Positions 1-6,874 of a stretch of 64,000 bases of DNA are shown one piece after another (position 1 is the stretch's first letter; each line of letters begins with the position of its first letter). The DNA comes from Parasphingorhabdus halotolerans. GTDB taxonomy: Bacteria; Pseudomonadota; Alphaproteobacteria; Sphingomonadales; Sphingomonadaceae. The position numbers were made by a program, and so were the translations under genes. The DNA lies in assembly GCF_012516475.1 (NCBI RefSeq), contig NZ_CP051217.1, forward strand, positions 2,666,001-2,730,000, given 5' to 3'. A model generated the notes under the pieces. That model did not search any database, was not told where the DNA came from, and saw only the letters and a program-made list of their open reading frames with translations.

Positions 1-12
1 TGACGCGACATT

Positions 13-40
13 ATTCTCTCCTGAATTTTGGGCAGAGAAT
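13..40. repeat. Short inverted repeat at the window edge
   Basis: ATTCTCT at 13-19 is answered by AGAGAAT at 34-40, a perfect 7-base inverted repeat with a 14-base spacer. The first 63 bases of the window hold no gene that I can support. The repeat lies downstream of the minus-strand DUF454 gene and could belong to a regulatory region outside the window. Confidence 0.25.
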
Positions 41-63
41 ATCAGAAAGGCGGCCGCAAAAAA

Positions 64-489
64 CTATTCTTTATGCGTAGGCGATTCTGCTTCCCGCATG
101 GAGACAGGTTCATTACGTGTCCAGATCCATGTGCCACCGATCAGCGCTGCGGCGATGGGTATCAGATTCCAGGGCATTTTCACGAAAATCAACGCGATGA
201 TTATGCTTGCCAGAAAGGCGACCAGCGCCGCACGCTTCCCTTTCTTGGTGATAGCCCGGTTGTTGCGCCAATTCAGGATATGCGGGCCGAATATTTTGTG
301 ATCCAGCAACCATGCCTCAAGCCTCGGCGAACTTCGGGCAAAGCAGAAAGCAGCAAGGATCACAAAGGGAACGGTCGGCAAGAGCGGTAAAACCACGCCG
401 ATGGCTCCAAGCCCCAGAGCGGTCAGTCCAGCGAGAAGATAAAGCTGTCGTTTCACACTACGGAGATAGCATGGTTGTTCAAATAACAT
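64..489 (-). CDS. DUF454 (YbaN-like) small membrane protein
   Basis: A small hydrophobic protein of the DUF454/YbaN family, whose molecular role is unknown. The family hallmark is visible near the N-terminus: a membrane helix running into GVVLPLLPTVPF, followed by the FARSSPRLEAWLLDHKIFGP stretch and then two more hydrophobic segments near residues 90-120. The ATG at 489 gives 141 residues, but neither it nor the alternative GTG at 456 has a clear Shine-Dalgarno sequence. Family members usually begin close to the VKRQLYLL segment, so the GTG start (130 residues) is quite possible. The gene begins 12 bases after the nhaA stop on the same strand and may be its distal operon partner. Function not assignable. 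Confidence 0.8.
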   Translation of the reverse strand: MLFEQPCYLRSVKRQLYLLAGLTALGLGAIGVVLPLLPTVPFVILAAFCFARSSPRLEAWLLDHKIFGPHILNWRNNRAITKKGKRAALVAFLASIIIALIFVKMPWNLIPIAAALIGGTWIWTRNEPVSMREAESPTHKE

Positions 490-501
490 GAGCCAAATTT
501 T

Positions 502-1680
502 CTATCGCGTTATTCCGGCAGACTTGGTGAAACGCAGAATACAAAAGCCGAGAACACCAGAGATCAATGATCCGCTGATCACGCCAAGCTTTACGGTTTC
601 GATCTGTTCTGCATCATCGAAGGCGAGGTTGCCGATAAACAGGCTCATGGTGAACCCGATACCGGTGAGACAAGAAAGTCCGTATAATTGTGTCCACGAT
701 ATATTTGGAGGGCGTTTCACAATCCCGGCTTTCGTGGCCAGCCACATCGAACAGAATACCCCAACCTGTTTGCCAACGACCAGACCAGCGGCAATGCCCA
801 AAGCTAATGGTGCCATTAAATCGCTAATCTGCAATCCGGCCAGAGACACTCCGGCATTGGCAAAGGCGAATATCGGTAGAATTAAAAATGCCGTCCACGG
901 GTGTAGAATATGTTCAAGATGCTTGAGTGGTGAACTTCCGTCCTTTGCATTGAGAGGAATTGCCAGCGCTGCAATAACACCGGCCAGTGTCGCGTGGACG
1001 CCCGACTTTAGTACGCATATCCAGAGGAAGGTGCCTACCAGAATATAAGGCGCGACGCGGACCACACCAAGGCGGTTCATGCCGATGAGAATGAGGGTTC
1101 CTCCGCCAGCCAGCAGCAGTGCAAGATTCGACACTTCGGCAGTGTAAAATAGCGCGATAATAATTATCGCGCCGATATCATCAATGATCGCGATCGCCAG
1201 TAGCAAAACTTTCAACGAAACCGGCGCATGTTTACCAAGCAGCGCCAATACGCCCAAAGCGAAGGCAATATCGGTGGCAGCAGGGATCGCCCAACCATTT
1301 ACATTCTCCGGCATCTGCCAGTTGAAATAAAGAAATACTAACGCCGGAACCGCCATGCCGCCGACCGCAGCAACAGCAGGTAACGAAGCCTGTTCCATCG
1401 TCGATAGCTGACCTTCGACAATCTCGCGTTTCACCTCCAGGCCAACGAGAAAAAAGAATATCGCCATCAACCCGTCGTTTATCCACAATGACAGTGGTTT
1501 GGCGATATCAAGCGCGCCAAATTGAATGGCTACAGGGATGTTCAGAAAGGCCAGATAAAGCGGACTAAACGCGCTGTTGACAGCAATCATTGCAAGAACG
1601 GCGGCAATGAACAGCACAATTCCAGCGCTGGTCTCGCGGGCTAGAAACTCCTGGAGCGCAGTTTTTGGAGCTGATTGCAT
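502..1680 (-). CDS. nhaA: Na+/H+ antiporter NhaA
   Basis: Electrogenic sodium/proton antiporter of the inner membrane, exporting Na+ (and Li+) at alkaline pH. At 392 residues it has the normal family length and about twelve hydrophobic segments. The ion-binding aspartate pair is present as AIIDDIGAII (Asp167-Asp168, equivalent to Asp163-Asp164 of Escherichia coli), and the unwound helix IV motif AIPAATDIAFALGV carries Asp137. The ATG at 1680 is preceded by GAGAG about 10 bases upstream. The start lies only 24 bases past the U-tract of an intrinsic terminator-like hairpin, so transcription from upstream must pass that element. The DUF454 gene follows in the same direction. Confidence 0.96.
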   Translation of the reverse strand: MQSAPKTALQEFLARETSAGIVLFIAAVLAMIAVNSAFSPLYLAFLNIPVAIQFGALDIAKPLSLWINDGLMAIFFFLVGLEVKREIVEGQLSTMEQASLPAVAAVGGMAVPALVFLYFNWQMPENVNGWAIPAATDIAFALGVLALLGKHAPVSLKVLLLAIAIIDDIGAIIIIALFYTAEVSNLALLLAGGGTLILIGMNRLGVVRVAPYILVGTFLWICVLKSGVHATLAGVIAALAIPLNAKDGSSPLKHLEHILHPWTAFLILPIFAFANAGVSLAGLQISDLMAPLALGIAAGLVVGKQVGVFCSMWLATKAGIVKRPPNISWTQLYGLSCLTGIGFTMSLFIGNLAFDDAEQIETVKLGVISGSLISGVLGFCILRFTKSAGITR

Positions 1681-1704
1681 AGTTAAAAGTCTCTCGAGAA
1701 GATC

Positions 1705-1746
1705 AAAAAAAGGGACGGCAGCCTGTGGAGGGAGTGCTGCCGTCCC
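1705..1746 (-). terminator. Intrinsic terminator-like hairpin in the nhaA leader
   Basis: On the minus strand an 11-base perfect stem, GGGACGGCAGC with GCTGCCGTCCC (1712-1746), closes a 13-base loop and is followed at once by seven U residues (1711-1705). This is a textbook Rho-independent terminator for the upstream YdcH-like gene. It also sits only 24 bases before the nhaA start codon, which leaves no room for a separate promoter, so it may act as a transcription attenuator of nhaA. Confidence 0.8.
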
Positions 1747-1784
1747 CGAGGATTAGGGTAGGGACCTGGGAAGGAAGTTGAGGA

Positions 1785-1952
1785 TCAGGCGGTTTGCCTC
1801 TGCGGCCCGCGCTGGATCCTTTGTATGCGATCTTTCAGCCGCAATTTCAGTTTTTTCAATTCCGCAATCTGGCTGGAGCCCGGTTTGGCGGTCGCAATTT
1901 TCTTGTCGAGTGTCCGATGTTTGCGAATAAGGCTATTCAAATAGTTTTTCAT
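1785..1952 (-). CDS. Small YdcH/DUF465-type protein
   Basis: A short basic protein read from the minus strand: MKNYLNSLIRKHRTLDKK followed by a charged helix with IAELKKLKLRLKDRIQRI. The pattern of a leading helix, an HRxLDKKI turn and a Lys/Arg-rich second helix is that of the DUF465/YdcH family, 50-80 residue helical-hairpin proteins common in alphaproteobacteria and of unknown function. Three in-frame ATG codons occur (1961, 1958, 1952). I chose 1952 (55 residues) because AGAAAGGA then sits 8 bases upstream, while the earlier two are too close to it. The gene is divergent from the LysR regulator and is followed by an intrinsic terminator and nhaA. Confidence 0.75.
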   Translation of the reverse strand: MKNYLNSLIRKHRTLDKKIATAKPGSSQIAELKKLKLRLKDRIQRIQRGPQRQTA

Positions 1953-2059
1953 CTGCATCATCCTTTCTAAATACGTCCTCGTTCAGAAGCTGTGTTCTGT
2001 TAATCTTGATATTGCAGGAAACAATCGATAATGCTAATCGAATGAAAATGATAATATCG

Positions 2060-2074
2060 ATAGAACCTGTCTAT
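2060..2074. promoter_or_regulatory. OxyR/LysR-type operator ATAG-N7-CTAT
   Basis: ATAGAACCTGTCTAT fits the ATAG-N7-CTAT outer half-sites of OxyR-type binding sites and the general T-N11-A rule for LysR regulators. It lies 18 bases upstream of the regulator start codon, so it is placed for autoregulation. The surrounding region is AT-rich and holds two ATCGAT motifs (2024-2029 and 2056-2061). Binding is inferred from sequence only. Confidence 0.55.
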
Positions 2075-2091
2075 ATACTTTGGGGGACCTA

Positions 2092-3000
2092 ATGCCGACA
2101 TTACGTCAGTTTGAATATCTGGTTGCCGTGGCGGATCATCGCCATTTCGGACGGGCAGCGCAGGCTGCAGCAGCGTCCCAGCCGACGTTGAGTCACCAGC
2201 TGCGGACCTTGGAAAACCGGTTGGGCGTGACATTGGTCGAGCGCCGCACACATGGAGCTGAGTTGACTCCTGCAGGGCGAGAAATAGCCGAACGGGCGCG
2301 CAAAGTCCTGGTGCAGGTGAAAGATATTCGTGATCTCGCCCAGCGCGCCAGTGATCGGCTGGCCGGGACTTTGCGGTTCGGCGTCTCGCCGACATTGGGT
2401 CCCTATCTGCTGCCACCAGTGATCGCTGATCTTCATAGAAGCGAACCGGATTTGCGCTTTTATATGCGGGAGGGCATTCCCGATATGCAGGCGATGGAAC
2501 TGGTCAAAGGCAGCATCGATATGCTGCTCGGCCCGCTTCCGATTGAGGGCGAAAATCTCCAGATTGAGCCGCTCTTTCGCGAGCCGCTACTATTGGTTGC
2601 ACCGCCTGATCATCCGTTGGCAAACAAGTCCGGCCTGCAAAAATCCGACTTGAAGGATGCGCCGGTTTTGAGTCTGGACCGGCGTCACCATTTACACCGG
2701 GATGTCGCTTTGCAATGCCAGAAACATGATATGAATCTCCTGCATGATTATGAGGGCACCAGTCTCGATAGCGTCCGCCAGATGGTGGCATCAGGCCTCG
2801 GTCTGGCGATCCTGCCGGCCCTCTATGTTCGTTCAGAACTTCCGCGTGGTGGCGATGTGGCGTTGCTGCAAGTCGAAGGTTGGGATGTAACCCGCAGCAT
2901 TGGCGCTGCGTGGCGCAAAGGTGCAGGTTTTGCTGATCAATATCTTGCAGTTGCCGAAAAAATTGGGCTCGAAGCGAGAAAGCTGCTCGACAAGCGATAA
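2092..3000 (+). CDS. LysR-family transcriptional regulator, OxyR-like
   Basis: A LysR-type DNA-binding regulator of 302 residues. The N-terminal winged helix (about residues 1-60, with RAAQAAAASQPTLSHQLRTL) and the C-terminal effector domain read through without interruption, and overall sequence resembles hydrogen-peroxide sensors of the OxyR group. However, the peroxidatic cysteine position is His200 (in RRHHLHRD) while the resolving cysteine is kept as Cys209 at the exact 9-residue spacing, so disulfide switching of the classical kind is doubtful. The true start is the ATG at 2092, with GGGGGA 4-5 bases upstream; a TTG at 2080 in the same frame overlaps that ribosome site. The stop TAATG overlaps the start of aat. 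Confidence 0.88.
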   Translation: MPTLRQFEYLVAVADHRHFGRAAQAAAASQPTLSHQLRTLENRLGVTLVERRTHGAELTPAGREIAERARKVLVQVKDIRDLAQRASDRLAGTLRFGVSPTLGPYLLPPVIADLHRSEPDLRFYMREGIPDMQAMELVKGSIDMLLGPLPIEGENLQIEPLFREPLLLVAPPDHPLANKSGLQKSDLKDAPVLSLDRRHHLHRDVALQCQKHDMNLLHDYEGTSLDSVRQMVASGLGLAILPALYVRSELPRGGDVALLQVEGWDVTRSIGAAWRKGAGFADQYLAVAEKIGLEARKLLDKR

Positions 3001-3878
3001 TGTCTATCGATCTCGACTTACTCCTCAAAGCCTATGCTTCGGGCATATTCCCGATGGCCGATAGCCGCGATGATCCGGAAACCTTCTGGGTAGAACCAAA
3101 AACCCGTGCGGTCATTCCGCTAAATGGGTTTAAAATGTCGCGTTCTTTGCGCAAAACCATCCGGAGCGACAAGTTTCGGGTTACTGCTGATCAGGCTTTT
3201 GGCGAAGTCATCACGATTTGCGCGCAAGCCTCGGATGATCGACGTGAAACCTGGATTAACGCCGATATTGAACAAGCCTTTTGTGATCTTCACGAGCAGG
3301 GCATGACCCATAGCGTGGAATGCTGGCTAGCTGATGACAGCGGAAAAGAAAAGCTGGTGGGCGGCCTCTACGGCCTTGTTGTAGGGGGAGCTTTTTGCGG
3401 CGAAAGCATGTTTTCGCGCGAGCGGGATGCGTCCAAAGTGGCTTTGGCCTGGCTGGTAGCACGGCTCAAGGTCGGAGGTTTCTCGTTACTCGATTGTCAG
3501 TTTATGACCGACCATCTGGCTTCACTGGGCGCTATTGAAATCAGTCAGGAAGAATATGTTGAAGCGCTTTTTGCTGCACAGGTCCATTCAACACATCATT
3601 CGCCGGTATTATCCTCAATCAGATTGCCGATCAAATCTTCTGGTTCTGCGGAGGGAGCCGGTGTTGGCCGTGACCGCGGCGTTGCTGGTCTTGGTGCTGC
3701 AGTAGGCGCAGGGGCGACGGTTTCAGATTCTTCCGGAGCGGTCGCGTTTGGAGCACTTGATGATCTGTTAGCGGCATTAGAGTCGGACGAGCGTGGCGCG
3801 GTTGGATCGACGGCATCGTCGGGCGCATCTTCTTCGCCGGGGAAGCTCATTTCGCATTTTTTGACCCAGACGTCATAA
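3000..3878 (+). CDS. aat: Leucyl/phenylalanyl-tRNA--protein transferase Aat
   Basis: Aat adds Leu or Phe to N-terminal Arg or Lys of proteins and so feeds the N-end-rule ClpS/ClpAP pathway in the cytoplasm. The core is clear: YASGIFPMADSRDDPE near the N-terminus, then VGGLYGLVVGGAFCGESMFS and LLDCQFMTDHLASLGA around residues 120-180. The conserved core ends near residue 200, yet the frame continues for about 90 residues rich in Gly, Ala and Ser and ends in SPGKLISHFLTQTS. That tail is fully antisense to the end of the DUF2155 gene. I recall similar LTQTS endings in other sphingomonad Aat proteins, so the tail is probably real. The start overlaps the LysR stop by one base. Confidence 0.93.
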   Translation: MSIDLDLLLKAYASGIFPMADSRDDPETFWVEPKTRAVIPLNGFKMSRSLRKTIRSDKFRVTADQAFGEVITICAQASDDRRETWINADIEQAFCDLHEQGMTHSVECWLADDSGKEKLVGGLYGLVVGGAFCGESMFSRERDASKVALAWLVARLKVGGFSLLDCQFMTDHLASLGAIEISQEEYVEALFAAQVHSTHHSPVLSSIRLPIKSSGSAEGAGVGRDRGVAGLGAAVGAGATVSDSSGAVAFGALDDLLAALESDERGAVGSTASSGASSSPGKLISHFLTQTS

Positions 3879-4354
3879 ATCGGATGCTCAACCACGTTGA
3901 GTGATGGAGACTCGCGAAAAAGCCAACCGGAAAATACCCTGCGCCATTTGTCAGCCCCGGAACGGGTCGCTGGTCGATCATTCACCAGCAACTGCACAAA
4001 TGCGCCTTGTTCCGGTGTCAATTCCCACGGCGCGGTGCGTTCACAAGCGCGCAGACGGACGATTGCCCGCCCGATACGGATGGATTGACCCGGTTTCAAT
4101 TCTAGATCGCGAGTGAGCCCGTTGCGTTTGTTCAGGAAGCCCAGGGTCGCCACCCGCTCAGCCATTGGAGTTCCGATCTGTTCGGTAACCGGCTGGACCA
4201 GCTCATCGTTGGTAGCAGCGGCAGCTGCTTTTTCAGCCGCTTTGCCGGTGGCATGTTCTTCAACATCATCGCTGCTGAACCAACTGCAACTGCCGAGCAG
4301 CAGGGCAGGCAGAATGACAGCTGCAGTTTTGAATGTTTTGGACTTGCTGGTCAT
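3596..4354 (-). CDS. DUF2155 domain lipoprotein
   Basis: A predicted envelope lipoprotein of 252 residues. The ATG at 4354 starts a lipoprotein signal ending in LLLGSC (Cys23). The DUF2155 domain occupies about residues 60-170, with ATLGFLNKRNGLTRDLEL, RLRACERTAPWE and HPIYDVWVKKC, the last block containing one of two conserved cysteines that may pair. The function of DUF2155 is unknown; it is common next to complex I accessory genes in alphaproteobacteria. The last 80 residues are low-complexity Ser/Pro/Ala/Glu and lie antisense to the 3' end of aat (283-base overlap). A longer in-frame start at 4441 runs into the NDUFA12-like gene and lacks the signal at its N-terminus, so I reject it. Confidence 0.85.
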   Translation of the reverse strand: MTSKSKTFKTAAVILPALLLGSCSWFSSDDVEEHATGKAAEKAAAAATNDELVQPVTEQIGTPMAERVATLGFLNKRNGLTRDLELKPGQSIRIGRAIVRLRACERTAPWELTPEQGAFVQLLVNDRPATRSGADKWRRVFSGWLFRESPSLNVVEHPIYDVWVKKCEMSFPGEEDAPDDAVDPTAPRSSDSNAANRSSSAPNATAPEESETVAPAPTAAPRPATPRSRPTPAPSAEPEDLIGNLIEDNTGE

Positions 4355-4364
4355 TTTGAGCCAG

Positions 4365-4766
4365 TCATTCTGCTTCAGCCGGGTTCCACGGTTCATAATC
4401 GCCAGTGGCCGCTGCGCGCTTGCCACCTGATTCCAAAGCACCGGCTGGACGATAGGCCGCCGCCGTTCCAGTCAAATTACCGGTTGGTTCTTTCTCCCAG
4501 ATGCGGGGCTGCGGTAAATAGCTTTCGGGTACTTCGTCATAGCTATTGTGCAACCAGCCATGCCATTCCGGCGGCACGCGGCTGGCATCATTGGCGCCAT
4601 CATAAATCACCCAGCGTCGGTTGGTGCCCTTGCGAGGATTTTTCATTTCGAAATATCTATTGCCGAAAATATCTTCGCCAACGCTTGTGCCGTTAAGCGC
4701 ACTGAACAGGGATGTGCCAATAGTTGCACCGTCCCACCATGTGAAAATTTTGCCTAATAGTCCCAT
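4365..4766 (-). CDS. NADH:ubiquinone oxidoreductase NDUFA12-family protein
   Basis: A homologue of the supernumerary complex I subunit NDUFA12 (B17.2), which in alphaproteobacteria and mitochondria helps stabilise the NADH dehydrogenase. The diagnostic stretch is complete: KIFTWWDGATIGTSLF at the N-terminus, then GEDIFGNRYFE, RRWVIYDG and VPPEWHGWLH through residue 70, ending with a Trp-Asn-Pro tail typical of the family. At 133 residues it has the expected length. The ATG at 4766 lacks a strong ribosome site. The DUF2155 lipoprotein starts 10 bases after its stop, so the two are probably cotranscribed. Confidence 0.93.
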   Translation of the reverse strand: MGLLGKIFTWWDGATIGTSLFSALNGTSVGEDIFGNRYFEMKNPRKGTNRRWVIYDGANDASRVPPEWHGWLHNSYDEVPESYLPQPRIWEKEPTGNLTGTAAAYRPAGALESGGKRAAATGDYEPWNPAEAE

Positions 4767-4896
4767 ATATTTTCGCTTAGCGACAAGGGCAGGGAGTTCG
4801 CAATTAAAAAATGCCGAAAACAGATGGTTTGATGGCTTCCAGCAAAGCCGGGTCTAGAAATGGCACGACCAGCCAAGAGTTCCCGCGGTCTTTAGT

Positions 4897-5403
4897 CTAG
4901 CGGGGCCATTCCACCTTGTCACCGGCATCAATGGACAGCTCCGCCGCCCGTCCGCCAGCCAATTCAAGCACAGCTGCGACAGCCTCTCCTGATCTCACCG
5001 GTTCTAGCGAATAAGGCGTTGTATTGGCAGCGATGGATTCAACCGTTCCGTCACTGCGAACGAAAATAATGTCCAGCGGTATGACGGTATTCTTCATCCA
5101 GAAACTTGCCGGGCGGGGCTCGGGAAACGGGAAGATCATGCCTTCGTCGGGCGCAAGCTTCTGCCGGAACATCAGGCCTTGAGCCTGTTCTTCAACCGTC
5201 CCGGCAACTTCTACCGTGAATTTGTGCGTTTTTCCGGCTGAACTAATGGTAAGCGGAACCAGTTGTAACCCAGCGTCTGAAAGCTGTGAGCTGGATGCCT
5301 TGTTATTTCCGACCGCTTCCCCGCTCTGGGCATAGCAGGCAGGTAAGGACAGAACAGGCAACAGCAGCGAAGAGAGCATCGCGGCTCTAAAAAACAGTTT
5401 CAT
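4897..5403 (-). CDS. DUF192 family secreted protein
   Basis: A 168-residue exported protein with a hydrophobic signal segment (MKLFFRAAMLSSLLLPVL) ending near a cysteine-containing LPACYA, so it may be a lipoprotein or a cleaved periplasmic protein. Residues about 55-165 form a DUF192 domain: FTVEVAGTVEEQAQGLMFRQ, MIFPFPEPRPASFWMKNTVIPLDIIFV, then ELAGGRAAELSI. The family is widespread and its role unknown. I set the start at 5403, where AGGG stands 7 bases upstream; a longer in-frame ORF from 5454 would overlap the cold-shock gene and bury the signal peptide. The stop of the cold-shock gene lies 8 bases before this start, so the two are probably one transcript. Confidence 0.88.
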   Translation of the reverse strand: MKLFFRAAMLSSLLLPVLSLPACYAQSGEAVGNNKASSSQLSDAGLQLVPLTISSAGKTHKFTVEVAGTVEEQAQGLMFRQKLAPDEGMIFPFPEPRPASFWMKNTVIPLDIIFVRSDGTVESIAANTTPYSLEPVRSGEAVAAVLELAGGRAAELSIDAGDKVEWPR

Positions 5404-5411
5404 AATTTGCC

Positions 5412-6056
5412 CTATTCGAATGCCGATTGTCGGTCGCGATCTTGCGGCAGGCATATTTGCACGGCCATATACCCGCGCTCGCCGGTCGAAGTGCGCGCAA
5501 GCAAATGCTGTCCTGGCAAGACTTCAGCAACACCGGCATCACGTAGTGTTTCCATATGCAGAAAAACATCTTCGTTCACGCCGTCAACAATCAGAAAGCC
5601 ATAGCCTTTAACGCGGTTAAACCATTTTACTTCCGCATCCGTAAAACTCGAAGCATCGTCGACAATGTGAATAGGCCGCTGCGCTCTGGTAGAAGAGGAA
5701 TTGGTCTCTGCCAATTCGCAGCCGGAAACGTCGAAAGAAACAATTTTGGTTGCTTGCAGTCCTTTTGCGGCAACAACATACTCGCATTCTACCTTGGCGT
5801 TTTCCGGCAAATCCCGACGGCCTATCGGCTCCAAAATCGACCAATGGACTAATATATCGCCGTTTCGGCCAGAATCATAATCTTCATTTGGTACGATGAA
5901 TCCGAATCCGCGATGGCTATCAAACCATTTTATATGGCCTTTAGCCACTAGAATTCGGGCATTTTCGGACGTGCTGACCTCGTCCGGCGCATCGTGCGAA
6001 GCGCCCAGGTCGAGTGAAGGTTCTGCGTATAAACTGGCCACAAAGCATCTCCGCAT
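5412..6056 (-). CDS. Tandem cold-shock domain protein
   Basis: A 214-residue RNA/single-strand DNA-binding protein with two cold-shock domains. Domain one (about residues 38-105) has [17 protein letters not shown] with the RNP1 motif and DILVHWSIL as RNP2; domain two (about 145-210) has [14 protein letters not shown] and DVFLHMETL. Single-domain Csp proteins are about 70 residues; the tandem form is typical of alphaproteobacteria. An N-terminal tail of about 35 residues and a Ser/Thr-rich linker separate the domains. The ATG at 6056 has only a weak GAG upstream. It leads the DUF192 gene in the same direction. It probably melts RNA structure during adaptation or stationary phase. Confidence 0.93.
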   Translation of the reverse strand: MRRCFVASLYAEPSLDLGASHDAPDEVSTSENARILVAKGHIKWFDSHRGFGFIVPNEDYDSGRNGDILVHWSILEPIGRRDLPENAKVECEYVVAAKGLQATKIVSFDVSGCELAETNSSSTRAQRPIHIVDDASSFTDAEVKWFNRVKGYGFLIVDGVNEDVFLHMETLRDAGVAEVLPGQHLLARTSTGERGYMAVQICLPQDRDRQSAFE

Positions 6057-6161
6057 ACTAGTCTCGACCCGGGCAATGCTTATGCCAGAGACTCGAGAGA
6101 TGCAACTATATCATATTAATTGTAAACTGGCGATTCTTGGCAGTTCAAATGACTGTCGCAA

Positions 6162-6722
6162 TCAATGCGTATCTGTTACTTCATCGCCCGGCGAGGCGAA
6201 AACGAATTTGGCGGCAATATCGTAGGAGTGTCCTGCGCGAAGAAAAGCCTGAAGCTGCTTTTGTTGTTTTTCCCGGTCATGTTGTTCCCGGGCAAAGGGC
6301 CCGATCGATTTTTTGCGGGCAAAAATTCGCGCTGCTTCCCATTGGTTTTCGTCGCTCAGTGCCAAGGCATCGCGGCCGTCATCTTCGTCAATTCCGGCCT
6401 GATATAATGCTTGGGAAACCCGCTGTTTGCCATAGCCTCGATTAGCCAGCGAAGCGGCTCTATTTTTGGCAAATAGTGCGTCATCAATATATCCAAGTTC
6501 GACAAAGCGCTCGACCATAGGTTGAATGTCCGGGGGCGTATCTCCATTCCATTCCCGTTCACGAAGTTTACGCTGTAGATAAGCCGTCAGTTTATACCGC
6601 GTCGTGGCATATTTGCTTACATAACGAAGAGCCAGCTCCTGGAGACTGTTCTGGTCCAACGCTTTACCGCTATTTTTCAACGCTTTGACCTTCAATTTTG
6701 ATGATTGCCCTTTTTGTGCCAC
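6162..6722 (-). CDS. recX: Regulatory protein RecX
   Basis: RecX binds RecA filaments and limits recombinase activity. The 186-residue protein shows the three-helix RecX repeats: LQELALRYVSKYATTRYKLTAYL, then MVERFVELGYIDDALFAKNRAASLANRGYGKQRVSQAL, and a third repeat near residues 110-150. It starts with GTG at 6722 without a clear ribosome site. Unlike in many bacteria it is not next to recA, which does not appear in this window; it stands between the cold-shock gene and a fatty acyl-AMP ligase transcribed away from it. The Lys/Gln-rich N-terminus is longer than usual. Confidence 0.9.
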   Translation of the reverse strand: MAQKGQSSKLKVKALKNSGKALDQNSLQELALRYVSKYATTRYKLTAYLQRKLREREWNGDTPPDIQPMVERFVELGYIDDALFAKNRAASLANRGYGKQRVSQALYQAGIDEDDGRDALALSDENQWEAARIFARKKSIGPFAREQHDREKQQKQLQAFLRAGHSYDIAAKFVFASPGDEVTDTH

Positions 6723-6874
6723 AGTCGAGCCGAAATTTAAACGTCAGTAGCGACCATTGGTTACGACAATAGCGCAATCGGGTCGGTTTTTGCTAATATT
6801 GTGAAGGGTTTGACCTCGTTTAGGTGGTAATGAAAATTTTGAGAAGGCTGGACCTTCTGGAAAGTTGATATTGA

